Of a stretch of DNA of 64,000 bases, positions 29,125 to 37,840 are shown piece by piece. Position 1 is the stretch's first letter. The number at the start of each line of letters is the position of its first letter. The notes beneath the pieces were generated by a model. That model made no database searches and had not been told where the DNA came from. It saw only the letters and a program-made list of their open reading frames with translations. The translations under genes and the position numbers were made by a program. The stretch is taken from contig JAGAKD010000002.1 in assembly GCA_017625815.1 (NCBI GenBank), positions 1-64,000 on the forward strand, in the 5' to 3' direction. This stretch comes from Lachnospiraceae bacterium (lineage in GTDB: Bacteria > Bacillota > Clostridia > Lachnospirales > Lachnospiraceae).

Positions 29125-30477
29125 TTATATTTTTGCATTATATAACTTATCAAAAGAATTATCTATATCTTGGAAGTCATCATCTCCAGCTATCTTAGTA
29201 AGTCCTAAAGTAGTAAAGTATCCATTATTGTCTATCTTATCTTCTTGCTTAGTTACTAAGTATAAGCCAGAGCTTATGTGTTTATGACCACCTGGGAAAA
29301 CTACATTAAGTCTTACATACTGCATTAGAGTAGCAGGTCTTAGAAGTCCCATAATAGTTACTGAAGCATTAACTGGATAAGCAGTAATAAGTTTCCACCA
29401 GTTTTCTTTTGCTGCTGTAGACTTTTTTAGGTTATTATCATATGTAGCAACAGGAGCATAAACATCTTCCCACTGTCCTTGATTATTTAATCTTCTAACA
29501 TAATTAGTTGGAGCAATATCATTTTGATATTCATAATACAAAGCATAGTTTTCATTTTGGTCTAAAGCAAAGTTAGTTACTATCTCTCTTGTGTTATATC
29601 CTATAGTAAGTGTATAAGCTCCGTCTTTATCTACTTTCTTATCTATCTTAGTTATTTTAAAGAAAGGTCCATTATTTTGCTGGTCAGCATTTCCAGGTTT
29701 TGATTCATTATTATTTGCAGAGTTATCATGTATAGTCATTATATAGTTAGCAGTAGGAAGTCCCTCTGGTGAGTCAGCAGGTTGCATACAAGCTACTAAA
29801 TAGTTTATATAGTCTAAAGCACTTATTCCTTCTTTACTTTCTAGTACAACTGCCTTATCATCACCGGCTACAAATGTATCTACATCACTCGGTCTCATGC
29901 CAGTAAAAATACTTTGTAAAGCTTTATTAGATTTAAACAAAGCTTTTATTTTATCACTTGGTTTTTCTGGCTTACCATTTCCTATAAAGTTCATACCACC
30001 TGGAACTTTTAAGGTAGCAGAAGAAGTTGCTTCTATGGTATAGTCTATTCTTGAAGCCTCAAGAACAAAACATTGTCCTATCTTAGTAATGATAGCTTCT
30101 TCTTCCTTATATAGAAAGCCGGGGTTAGACATATCTCCATAAGAGAATACTATCTTTCTTCCTCCACTTGTACTTGAGAAAACTTTTTCGAAAAAGTTAG
30201 GGTCATCGAATTGTGTTATAGGATAGCTAATACCTAAAGTATATTTATTAATTTGTCCATTGATTTTAGTAATAGTTAAATTATTTATATAGTTAGGATA
30301 TTGTACATCAAAGGCTTCGGTATAAATAGCTTTTTCTCCACCTACTAAAGCACGTGATTTTCTATCATAAACACCGAAAGTATATTTATCTCCAATAGTT
30401 ACTTTTACCCAAGGTACTTGTACTCGGGCTAGATTAGATAGTAAATCAATATTTTCAAGAAATCCGTTCTTTGCCAT
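29125..30477 (-). CDS. Baseplate hub protein, gpD/gp27-like
   Basis: A 450-residue protein at the end of the tail cluster. The C-terminus SSGLYLVTKQEDKIDNNGYFTTLGLTKIAG has the form of late-control or hub proteins, where a strand pair G-x-Y-x-V-T and a GYxTxLxLxR end are typical. The N-terminal part is beta-rich (VKVTIGDKYTFGVYDRK, NNLTITKINGQINKYTLGISY). It would form the central hub under the tail tube. The gene before it encodes a LysM/gp53-like baseplate protein, which supports the call. AGAGG site. Confidence 0.65.
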   Translation of the reverse strand: MAKNGFLENIDLLSNLARVQVPWVKVTIGDKYTFGVYDRKSRALVGGEKAIYTEAFDVQYPNYINNLTITKINGQINKYTLGISYPITQFDDPNFFEKVFSSTSGGRKIVFSYGDMSNPGFLYKEEEAIITKIGQCFVLEASRIDYTIEATSSATLKVPGGMNFIGNGKPEKPSDKIKALFKSNKALQSIFTGMRPSDVDTFVAGDDKAVVLESKEGISALDYINYLVACMQPADSPEGLPTANYIMTIHDNSANNNESKPGNADQQNNGPFFKITKIDKKVDKDGAYTLTIGYNTREIVTNFALDQNENYALYYEYQNDIAPTNYVRRLNNQGQWEDVYAPVATYDNNLKKSTAAKENWWKLITAYPVNASVTIMGLLRPATLMQYVRLNVVFPGGHKHISSGLYLVTKQEDKIDNNGYFTTLGLTKIAGDDDFQDIDNSFDKLYNAKI

Positions 30478-30480
30478 AGG

Positions 30481-30813
30481 TTACCTCTTTTCTTTTACAA
30501 AGACTAAGGTAGCAATATTAGGGATTTGTAGAATTGGATAGTGAGCTTTCAAGTTATCTATTAAAGAATCTTGAATATCATTAAACATAGCAATAATCCA
30601 CCAGTAAGTAGGATTGTTATAATATTTTAGTGCTATAGAATCTAAAGTATCTCTATCTTTTACTTCATAAGTAAAGCAAGGAGTATCTTTATTTAGGTCT
30701 TTTCCTATACCTGTTATATCCCTCTCCTTAAGAGTATCATAATAAATAGGTACTCCAGAGCCGCGAGCAATATAACCAAAGTTTAGGAATCTTTTATTTT
30801 TTAAGGTATCCAT
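30481..30813 (-). CDS. LysM/gp53-like baseplate protein
   Basis: A 110-residue protein with CFTYEVKDRDTLDSIALKYYNNPTYWWIIAMFNDIQDS in the middle, the pattern of T4 gp53-type baseplate wedge proteins and phage LysM modules (Y-x-NP-x-YWWIIA). The C-terminus ILQIPNIATLVFV completes a LysM-like fold. It lies 3 nt before the hub gene. Confidence 0.7.
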   Translation of the reverse strand: MDTLKNKRFLNFGYIARGSGVPIYYDTLKERDITGIGKDLNKDTPCFTYEVKDRDTLDSIALKYYNNPTYWWIIAMFNDIQDSLIDNLKAHYPILQIPNIATLVFVKEKR

Positions 30814-30824
30814 AGCTTCACTCC

Positions 30825-31487
30825 TTACTCGTCTAAACTAAATCCCATGCCTTTACGCATAGTTGCAACTAATCCTCTGAATGAGCCATTCTTGAATATA
30901 GTAGGTGCATCATAAGGATCTATTTCTTTTATATTAAAACTTAATTGTACTTGAGCATATTTATCATTCTCTAAGATAGGCTTGCTGTATTGTACGTTAA
31001 CACCTGAATCAACTATTCCTCTAACAAAGATTTCATTTCCAAATCTTACTGCCACAATAGGTGGTTCAACAATATTATTTGCTTCAGTATATTTTGGAAC
31101 TGAGATAGATTGTAAAGCTCTAATAAGAGAGTCAATATAATCTTCGCCTTCTTTAAAGAAATAATCTTTCTCCTGCTTTCCATCTTTAGTGATTGTTTTA
31201 AATGGAGATATATTACCCATATTGATATCATCCATCATATCTCTGTGTATATTTAGAGTAATTTGAACATCTCTTGGTCCAGAACCTGTATAAGTAAAAA
31301 TCGGAGCAGATCTTCCTAGAGCAGGTGTTGATGAATAATTTGCTGGATAAGAGTCAGCAATAGTATCTGGGTCAGTAGGAAGTCTCCAGTATTTATATCC
31401 TTCATCCATATGAGAAATATAAATATAGTTATTAGTGAGAAGGCTAGGAAGCTCACGCTTGATAGTCATATCTTTTTGTAATGCCAT
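30825..31487 (-). CDS. Tube-baseplate adaptor-like protein, 220 aa
   Basis: A 220-residue protein. The segment ADSYPANYSSTPALGRSAPIFTYTGSGPRDVQITLNIHRDMM is typical of contractile-tail adaptors that join tube and hub (gp48/gp54 or Cis7-like): a G-R-S-A/P-P-I turn, then strands and an LHR. The gene lies between the LysM-like gene and the large baseplate gene. The assignment rests on this motif and position. Confidence 0.6.
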   Translation of the reverse strand: MALQKDMTIKRELPSLLTNNYIYISHMDEGYKYWRLPTDPDTIADSYPANYSSTPALGRSAPIFTYTGSGPRDVQITLNIHRDMMDDINMGNISPFKTITKDGKQEKDYFFKEGEDYIDSLIRALQSISVPKYTEANNIVEPPIVAVRFGNEIFVRGIVDSGVNVQYSKPILENDKYAQVQLSFNIKEIDPYDAPTIFKNGSFRGLVATMRKGMGFSLDE

Positions 31488-31488
31488 A

Positions 31489-33402
31489 CTAATCCTCCTC
31501 GCTATAAATATCTATATTACCAATAGTTCCTTGAGGAACATATTTTTGTTTATAAATTGGAACTGTACCAAGGTCTTGTGCAGTAAGAATAAATTCTCTT
31601 TTCTCAAGTAAGAGTTTCTTTTGTTCTTCTGTAAGAAGTGCATTAACCAATCTATATAATTGTCTTTCTTTAGGCTTTCCTGTTTCAGGGTCTATAACAT
31701 AATTACCATTTGAGTCTTTAATTTTTTCTGTAAGAGGGATTCTATTTCCCTTTTCATCAGTGCAATATTCAAGTGCCCAAGCAGTATAAAATTTTTCAAC
31801 GTCTTTATCAACATAACCTAAAGTATCATGATTTATATCAAAAGTAAATTTATCTCCGGAAGGTTTACCATTCATCATATAGTCGTAGAAAGTTCTTCTC
31901 ATAATTTCATCCCAAGCACCTTCAAAAGCTATTTTATTATTATTTAATCCCATAACTTTTTGAGCTCGTCTGATATTATCAGTATTCTCATCCCATGCAG
32001 TAATTACATTTCCAGTTAGGTATTCTATTAAACGGTCAGAGAAAGGATAGCTTTCTTTGGTATTGAACATTAGTAACTGAAGTGGAGATATCGGTCTAAA
32101 AGGTCTATCTTCTACTTCAGGTAATTCTATAGCAACAGCACCTTCTGGATTTTCTGGGTCTTCCGCAAAAAGAAGTGTTTCATAGTTTGTTATAGAACGA
32201 TTCTGATATCTATTCCAAACAACTCTTTTTACAATGTTAGTAATGGTTTCCATTAGTTCATTTCCATTTTCATCTACTTTTGGTTTACCATCTTCATCAT
32301 AAATAGTTTGTTTATATGTATAAGCAAAGTCAGTTAATTCAGGAGCATATTTGAAGTTATTAAAATCTCTATAATCTCCTTCTAATACTGTAATACTGGT
32401 TTTATTAGAAATTGGAATTTTTATAAAAAGTTTTAATAAACTTTCCCTTTCTAAAAGTCTTTGTTTATAACCGGCATAAACTTGTTCATCAGTTAAAGTA
32501 GAACCAGTATTAGGTTTGTTTTCAATACACTTTTTTATAATCTTATCTAAGGTATCAATAGTAATTCCTTTCCAAAGCATTGGATTATTAAATCTTAATG
32601 TTGAAAACTTTTTATAAGTCATATCAGAGGTATACTGAGACATCGCTACAGGTGGTAAAAGTCGTTGACCACCTACATAACTTTTATCGTCATCAAGCTC
32701 CTCTAAATAACTGTCATATAATCCACAACAGATTTCTGCCCCAATAGAACAGTCCATAGCAATAGTATATTCTTGAAAGAACTTTATTGGAAGCATATAA
32801 ATTATATAGTCTTTATTCTTAGTATAAAAAGCTCTCTTAATTTTATAATGTTCACCTGGAACTGTTTTAGTTGCTGGAACTTCATAAGTGGCTTCAGGTA
32901 TAACTATTATTTCGTCATTAAAAGGATCTTTTACTGCAGGAATAGTTTTAGTAGTCATTTCTCCAGTTTCAATTTCTTTATCTGGATACTGAGCATTTAT
33001 TGATATATTTAAGTTATTACATACTCTATTACTAAAGCAGTTATAAAGTGGCATTAAATCCACACCTAAATAATCTCTTTGAAATCTTAAAAACTCTCCA
33101 AGATATTCATGAGTATCTGAATCATAAATATTATTTACAATGGGAAAGTTCTTAGTAAAATTTAGATATTTATTATTATAACCATAAGTATCTAAATCTT
33201 TACTCCACTTACCATTCTTATATTTCATTATCATATCATGTTTGATGTAGAGTCCGTCAGCAAGTTCAGGACTCTCTACACCATGCTCTAAAAAATATTT
33301 ATAATGTTTAGCAGTATATACTTTATAACTGGGGAGATTAAAAGCATTTAATATTTGCTTTATCTGTCCAGTCATAATATGATTAGAATTAAACTTGAAC
33401 AT
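31489..33402 (-). CDS. Large baseplate-region protein, 637 aa
   Basis: A 637-residue protein without a motif I can name. It starts MFKFNSNHIMTGQIKQILNAFNLP and is mostly beta with a helical C-terminal fifth. Its place between tape measure and adaptor, in the same tight operon, makes a baseplate wedge component likely. GGGGAG site. Confidence 0.6.
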   Translation of the reverse strand: MFKFNSNHIMTGQIKQILNAFNLPSYKVYTAKHYKYFLEHGVESPELADGLYIKHDMIMKYKNGKWSKDLDTYGYNNKYLNFTKNFPIVNNIYDSDTHEYLGEFLRFQRDYLGVDLMPLYNCFSNRVCNNLNISINAQYPDKEIETGEMTTKTIPAVKDPFNDEIIVIPEATYEVPATKTVPGEHYKIKRAFYTKNKDYIIYMLPIKFFQEYTIAMDCSIGAEICCGLYDSYLEELDDDKSYVGGQRLLPPVAMSQYTSDMTYKKFSTLRFNNPMLWKGITIDTLDKIIKKCIENKPNTGSTLTDEQVYAGYKQRLLERESLLKLFIKIPISNKTSITVLEGDYRDFNNFKYAPELTDFAYTYKQTIYDEDGKPKVDENGNELMETITNIVKRVVWNRYQNRSITNYETLLFAEDPENPEGAVAIELPEVEDRPFRPISPLQLLMFNTKESYPFSDRLIEYLTGNVITAWDENTDNIRRAQKVMGLNNNKIAFEGAWDEIMRRTFYDYMMNGKPSGDKFTFDINHDTLGYVDKDVEKFYTAWALEYCTDEKGNRIPLTEKIKDSNGNYVIDPETGKPKERQLYRLVNALLTEEQKKLLLEKREFILTAQDLGTVPIYKQKYVPQGTIGNIDIYSEED

Positions 33403-33420
33403 TTATTTTCTCCCCTTTGA

Positions 33421-35874
33421 TTACCAACCAGAATTCTTTGTAGTAGCAGCATTAGTAAATCCACCCATAGTTGAATCATTACTATTAAATACACCACCAG
33501 TACCTTTAACTGCTTCGGTATTTTCATCAATCTTTTTACCTAGCATATTGAATAACATTTTCAAGATCTCAATAATATCATCTCTAGTAGCATCTTCATT
33601 ATTTTCTTTACCTGCTGCTCCTTGAGAATCTATATCATCTTGGCCGTCAGACATTGTAGCACCTTGCATATCTGAACTGCTTGCGTTTCCAACTAATCCA
33701 GAACTTGATGTGCTTGCACCACTCTTAGCAAGAGCATTAGCACCAACGGCACCATTACCTCTACTGATTGTTTTACCTTGAGTAGCAAGGCCAGCAGTAA
33801 GTAGCATTGTAGTACCACCACCAACCATATTACCTAGAGCACCAAGCATTGAACCCATTGAACCTAAAATACCACCAGCCATAGCGCCAGCCTGCATTAA
33901 CTGTGCTACTGAAGTATTAAGGTCAACACCAAATCCATATACGTTTAAGAAGGAAATTGGAATACCACCAACTGCTTGTTGTAATAAGCCGGCGGTTTTA
34001 TATAGTAAATATGTTGCAGGGTTATTTGCCATACCTGCTGCCATTGAGTATTGAACGTTTTCCCAAACGTTACTCATCATTTCACCGACGCTCACACGAG
34101 CAGTCATAGTAGCAGCTCTAGTAACAAGTTCGCCCATCATTAATTCATTAGTTAAATTAGTAGTTGCAATATTTTTTACAGTCTTACTATTATCTGCTAC
34201 AAGATTCATTATAGACTGTAAGTCAGAAGCTTTCATACCGAAGACACCGGCAAGTTGTTGTTGAATTACCTTACTATCAGTCTGTTGTGCAATTTGAGCA
34301 AGATAATTTACAGTTGCTTCCATTAATTTATTTGTTGTTTCAGCATCTAAACCATTTTTAAGAATATCTGCTATAGAGAGCCCTGCTGAGTTTGCCGCCA
34401 TAATCATTAAGTTACCAGTTTGACCTTGAGTAAGTGCTTCAATCTCACCTGCAGCAAGTTGTCCTACAGTAGTAGCAATATTAGTTACTGCTGCATCAGA
34501 CATACCAACTGAGTACATAGAGCCCATCCACTTTTGAACTTGATATTCAAATTCAGTAGCATCTTTTGCACCCATAAGTGCTTGAGCTTCTACTAAGTTT
34601 CCTCTAACACTATCTGCTAGATTACTTAAATATTCAGTGGTTTCAAACATATTATTTAAGAAAGCATTTAATGCAGATTCCATACCTAAGCGAGCTGCAG
34701 TAGTATCTTGTTGCTGGATACGAATAAGTCTTAACATTGTACCATCAGCAACTTCAAAAGTTGTTGCTATTTTATCGCTAACAGTATCTAAGAAAGCTCT
34801 TAGTTTTACATTATGTGAAATACCAGAGCCTACTAATTTTTCAAGACTCGCTATCATATCAGTCTGAAGAATTAGAGGAGAGGCACCAGCTATTGACATA
34901 ATATCAGAACTTAATGATCTCCAATAAGAACCGAGTGCTTGGTCATTGGAAGTTGAACCATATAGACGAGTATCAATTCCAGTCTGATGTTTACCAGACT
35001 CATCCATTTTATTTTCTAGCTTTTGTGCTAAGGAAGCAAGTCCTCCAACAATACTATTAGCTAGAGTACTCTTATCAAATTCTCCGGTTTCTTCATTAGT
35101 ATATAATGATTTAAAACGTTCTTTACGCTCTTCAAAAGTTTCATCTTTTCCTGCTGCAGCAAAAGCATTTTGGAAACGAGTTTCATTTGCATTAGCCGCA
35201 GCTAAACCGGCTTTTGCAACTTCTTTTTTCTGTTCTTGAAGTTCTTTCTTTCTTTGAGCTTCTGCATACTTTTCTTTGGTTAGTAAACCTTTTTCAGCAG
35301 TCTCTTCTATCTCGGCAAGCTCATCTTCGGTTAACTCTTCTAAAAGTCGCCCTCTAGCTGCAGCTTCTTTTTTTAGAGCCGCTTTTATCTTTTCGTCTTT
35401 ATACTTTAAGAAGTCTTCGTTTAACTTTTTTTCTTTAGCTTGTGTAGCTTCAGCAAATTCAGTTTTAAAGCGCTCTATTCTTTCTATTTCTGCAATCTCA
35501 AGCATTGCATCACTTATTAAGTTTTCTTTGCGCTGCTTTTCTTGCTCGTCTTCTGACTTTTTTCTTTGCTCTGCTACTCTTTTGTTTGCAATTTTTTGTG
35601 CTGTGGCTATTGTATCTGTTGATGCTAACCATAGCTCTTCTTCTTCTTTAAGTCTTGCTTTACGACCGTCTGCAATATCCTCTTCTAATTTTGCATGAGC
35701 TTCAAGATGTTTGATTTTAGTTTTACTTTCAATTTCAGCATAGGTAAGACCTAAGCTAAGGAGTTTCTTCATTGCTTGCTCTTGTTGCTTATATGATTTA
35801 TTTAATAACTCAAATACTGAAGTTATCTCACTACTATCAAAATCAGTGCTGCCTAAGTTTTCTAAATCAGCCAT
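33421..35874 (-). CDS. Tape measure protein
   Basis: An 817-residue protein. The first 260 residues are a long coiled coil rich in Glu, Lys and Ala. A middle region of amphipathic helices follows, then hydrophobic Gly/Ala-rich helices near 650-700 (GAMAGGILGSMGSMLGALGNMVGGGTTMLL), and a Ser/Gly-rich tail. This order, plus its position right after the tail chaperone genes, is diagnostic for tape measure proteins, which set tail length and enter the host membrane during injection. AGGAGG site. Confidence 0.8.
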   Translation of the reverse strand: MADLENLGSTDFDSSEITSVFELLNKSYKQQEQAMKKLLSLGLTYAEIESKTKIKHLEAHAKLEEDIADGRKARLKEEEELWLASTDTIATAQKIANKRVAEQRKKSEDEQEKQRKENLISDAMLEIAEIERIERFKTEFAEATQAKEKKLNEDFLKYKDEKIKAALKKEAAARGRLLEELTEDELAEIEETAEKGLLTKEKYAEAQRKKELQEQKKEVAKAGLAAANANETRFQNAFAAAGKDETFEERKERFKSLYTNEETGEFDKSTLANSIVGGLASLAQKLENKMDESGKHQTGIDTRLYGSTSNDQALGSYWRSLSSDIMSIAGASPLILQTDMIASLEKLVGSGISHNVKLRAFLDTVSDKIATTFEVADGTMLRLIRIQQQDTTAARLGMESALNAFLNNMFETTEYLSNLADSVRGNLVEAQALMGAKDATEFEYQVQKWMGSMYSVGMSDAAVTNIATTVGQLAAGEIEALTQGQTGNLMIMAANSAGLSIADILKNGLDAETTNKLMEATVNYLAQIAQQTDSKVIQQQLAGVFGMKASDLQSIMNLVADNSKTVKNIATTNLTNELMMGELVTRAATMTARVSVGEMMSNVWENVQYSMAAGMANNPATYLLYKTAGLLQQAVGGIPISFLNVYGFGVDLNTSVAQLMQAGAMAGGILGSMGSMLGALGNMVGGGTTMLLTAGLATQGKTISRGNGAVGANALAKSGASTSSSGLVGNASSSDMQGATMSDGQDDIDSQGAAGKENNEDATRDDIIEILKMLFNMLGKKIDENTEAVKGTGGVFNSNDSTMGGFTNAATTKNSGW

Positions 35875-35894
35875 AAAGTACCTCCTTTAAATTT

Positions 35895-36170
35895 TTAATT
35901 AGTATTATTTCTAGCTTTCGCTCGCATTTCTTCTATTGCCTGTCTTTGTGCCTCATGCTTTTCTTTGATACATTCAGCAATGTAGAACCTCTCTTGAACA
36001 GAGAGGTCTAATACATCTGAGTAGCTAGTATTCATTTGGTCACTTAAGAACCAACATTCTTTTACTATTTCTTTAAATCGTTTTGGCCCATAAGGCTTTC
36101 CGTCTTTAGATATTTGTGGGTCTAAAAAACTCGGGCCCGTAACGAAAAAATGTCTTAAAGTCTTCACCAC
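35895..36170 (-). CDS. gp51-like tail assembly protein, probably made by +1 frameshift
   Basis: This frame overlaps the end of the gp26-like gene by 65 nt in the +1 frame. It has no ATG before the conserved part and no ribosome site; the only possible early start is GTG at 36170. The meaningful sequence begins SFLDPQISKDGKPYGPKRFKEIVKECWFLSDQMNTSY and ends in a Lys-rich helix. Both frames read Gly-Pro at the overlap. A +1 slip of the Pro tRNA at CCC-G (36135-36132) would make one fusion protein. Tail chaperones of long-tailed phages often work this way. Confidence 0.65.
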   Translation of the reverse strand: MVKTLRHFFVTGPSFLDPQISKDGKPYGPKRFKEIVKECWFLSDQMNTSYSDVLDLSVQERFYIAECIKEKHEAQRQAIEEMRAKARNNTN

Positions 36171-36873
36171 AATGTGGACAAGTTACTTCAAATATAGTAT
36201 CAAGTCCAATAGCAACGGTAAGAGCATCTATATTATTTAAGAGCTTTTGCATATCTCTTGCTGGAAGATCATTTAGAATTTTTTCCATATCGTATTGATT
36301 ATACTTAACGCCATCAATTGATTCAATACTGCAAAGCATCTTACATAAAGTTTCAAAGTCGAGATTTACACTTTTGAATTTACGTTTCATTTCTTTTGTT
36401 TTAGATTCTATATCTTCCACAAGTCTTGGAGACGGAACTTTTAATGTAATAAGTTTACGACTAATCGGAAGTTCAAAAGTTTTAATTTCATTAAATTTTT
36501 CTTCGTCAAATTCTCGTAATTCAAGTTCGCCAAGATTTGTTTCAGTCTCAACATTATTTAAGCAGTGAGAACATCTACAAGTTAATTTATACTTTTCACC
36601 ATAAGTTACAATTCTAAGTTTGTGAAGTAAAAATTCATAGTCTCCCATACACATATCATAAACAGGAATTGCTGGCTTTTCTATACAACAACCTTCTATA
36701 ATATCTGCAAGTGTTTTTAGAGGTGTAGTAGAAGGTGATAGTCTCTTCATCTCATCTCTAGCTGTCATACTTCTCAACTCAATATGAGGGTTAATTTCCT
36801 TATCATAAATTCGACCCTTTGAAGGTAATTCATAGCCTTCCATAACGGTATAATTAGTTTGTCTCTCGCTCAT
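36106..36873 (-). CDS. gp26-like baseplate/tail assembly protein with zinc site
   Basis: A 255-residue protein of the T4 gp26 baseplate-assembly type: YELPSKGRIYDKEINPHIELRSMTARDEMKRL at the start, then a DMCMGDYEFLLHKLRIVTYGEKYKLTC block. It has zinc-binding pairs CRCSHC and CPHCG, so it probably folds around zinc. I start it at MSERQTNYTVMEG; a TTG eight codons earlier has the better-placed AAAGGA site. Its 3' end overlaps the gp51-like frame. Confidence 0.7.
   Translation of the reverse strand: MSERQTNYTVMEGYELPSKGRIYDKEINPHIELRSMTARDEMKRLSPSTTPLKTLADIIEGCCIEKPAIPVYDMCMGDYEFLLHKLRIVTYGEKYKLTCRCSHCLNNVETETNLGELELREFDEEKFNEIKTFELPISRKLITLKVPSPRLVEDIESKTKEMKRKFKSVNLDFETLCKMLCSIESIDGVKYNQYDMEKILNDLPARDMQKLLNNIDALTVAIGLDTIFEVTCPHCGEDFKTFFRYGPEFFRPTNI
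36131..36140 (-). promoter_or_regulatory. Candidate +1 ribosomal frameshift site
   Basis: Minus-strand ACGGGCCCGA. Codons GGG-CCC precede GAG; moving one base forward lets tRNA-Pro re-pair on CCG and enter the gp51-like frame. Confidence 0.55.
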
Positions 36874-37042
36874 CGTCAATAAAATTCCTTTCTTCAAATT
36901 GCTGCTCTAATATTTCTCTTATTAGTGCCGACACAGTTATTTCCCTTCTTTTTGCTAGAGCCTCTAATCTTTCTTTTAATGGTTTCGTAGATTCAAAAGT
37001 TTGCATTACTTTATTACTACGGTCTACTTTTTTTCGTCCCAT
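36854..37042 (-). CDS. Ribbon-helix-helix DNA-binding protein, 62 aa
   Basis: A 62-residue protein, MGRKKVDRSNKVMQTFESTKPLKERLEALAKRREITVSALIREILEQQFEE. This is a CopG/MetJ-type ribbon-helix-helix: a short strand KVMQTFES, then helices A and B with the ITVSALIREIL turn. It would dimerise and bind a palindromic operator. It sits between tail tube and tail chaperone genes. A frame start at 37081 directly follows a late-type box and could be leaderless. It could regulate the late genes or bind the 17-bp elements, but no evidence links them. Confidence 0.65.
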   Translation of the reverse strand: MGRKKVDRSNKVMQTFESTKPLKERLEALAKRREITVSALIREILEQQFEERNFIDDERETN

Positions 37043-37082
37043 TTGATTTTTGACCCTTTCCGAACTTTTTAAATCGTTCATA

Positions 37083-37095
37083 TAATTTAGCGTAA
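37083..37095 (-). promoter_or_regulatory. Late-type promoter
   Basis: Minus-strand TTACGCTAAATTA, 2 nt before a possible leaderless ATG at 37081. Confidence 0.5.
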
Positions 37096-37133
37096 AAATA
37101 AAAATAAATTTATTAAAAATAAAATTATTAAAT

Positions 37134-37166
37134 AAAAAGAAGCAAGAGGTTTAGTCTTGCTTCTTT
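37134..37166 (-). terminator. Rho-independent terminator after the tail tube gene
   Basis: AAAGAAGCAAGA / TCTTGCTTCTTT and a T run on the minus strand. Confidence 0.85.
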
Positions 37167-37178
37167 GTTATATTTTAA

Positions 37179-37823
37179 TTAAAGTGCGTCTCTTGTTCCG
37201 TATTGACCATATTTAGCGTTAATTGGAATTGCTTTATCATATTCAATACTAACAGAGATTTGTCTCTTGCCATCATTTTCCTTATCGAATGGATCTTCTG
37301 AAAGAGACTTAATCCAACAACCTCTTAATTCCCATTCTCTTATAAGTTCGTAGTCCTGAGTATATTCCATAAGCTTACAGGTTTTCTTATAGTGCTTCAT
37401 ACGACCACCTTTGCCTGTATGTACATCATAAGCTTGTGCCTGCCAAGCAAGAAGGATTGACTTAGTGTCAACACCTACGATGTCATCAACCGTTAAGTCA
37501 CCACCTTGGAAAGTAGGAGTTCCGGCAAACTTAACAGTTTCATTACCTCTCTTATACTCTAAAACATTAAGTTCAAAATGAGGTACAAAAGCTTTTGTTA
37601 CGTTAAGTGCTAAAATCTTTTGCTGAGTATTTCCATCGAGGTCTACTACTGTTGCACTACGATTGTGAGCAGTAGGGATACCGTTAATAGTATCCAATTT
37701 TGTATCATCTTCTTTATTCCAAGTTTCACCACTACCAATAAGAAGAGTAAAGAAACCAGATCTTGCTGACTCATAGTTATCTAGGTTAGTGCTAATGTGC
37801 ATAGCATTTAATGTATCTGACAT
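37179..37823 (-). CDS. Tail tube protein
   Basis: A 214-residue protein following the sheath gene, the usual place of the tube gene in myoviruses. It is beta-rich, with the tube-type motif WELRGCWIKSLSEDPFDKENDGKRQISVSIEYDKAIP near the C-terminus, resembling gp19-like W-x-L-x-x-x-x-P and I-x-V-x-(I/L)-x-YD patterns. It would form the inner conduit for DNA. Followed by a terminator, so it may be made in large amounts. Confidence 0.75.
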   Translation of the reverse strand: MSDTLNAMHISTNLDNYESARSGFFTLLIGSGETWNKEDDTKLDTINGIPTAHNRSATVVDLDGNTQQKILALNVTKAFVPHFELNVLEYKRGNETVKFAGTPTFQGGDLTVDDIVGVDTKSILLAWQAQAYDVHTGKGGRMKHYKKTCKLMEYTQDYELIREWELRGCWIKSLSEDPFDKENDGKRQISVSIEYDKAIPINAKYGQYGTRDAL

Positions 37824-37840
37824 ATTATTTTACCTCCTTA

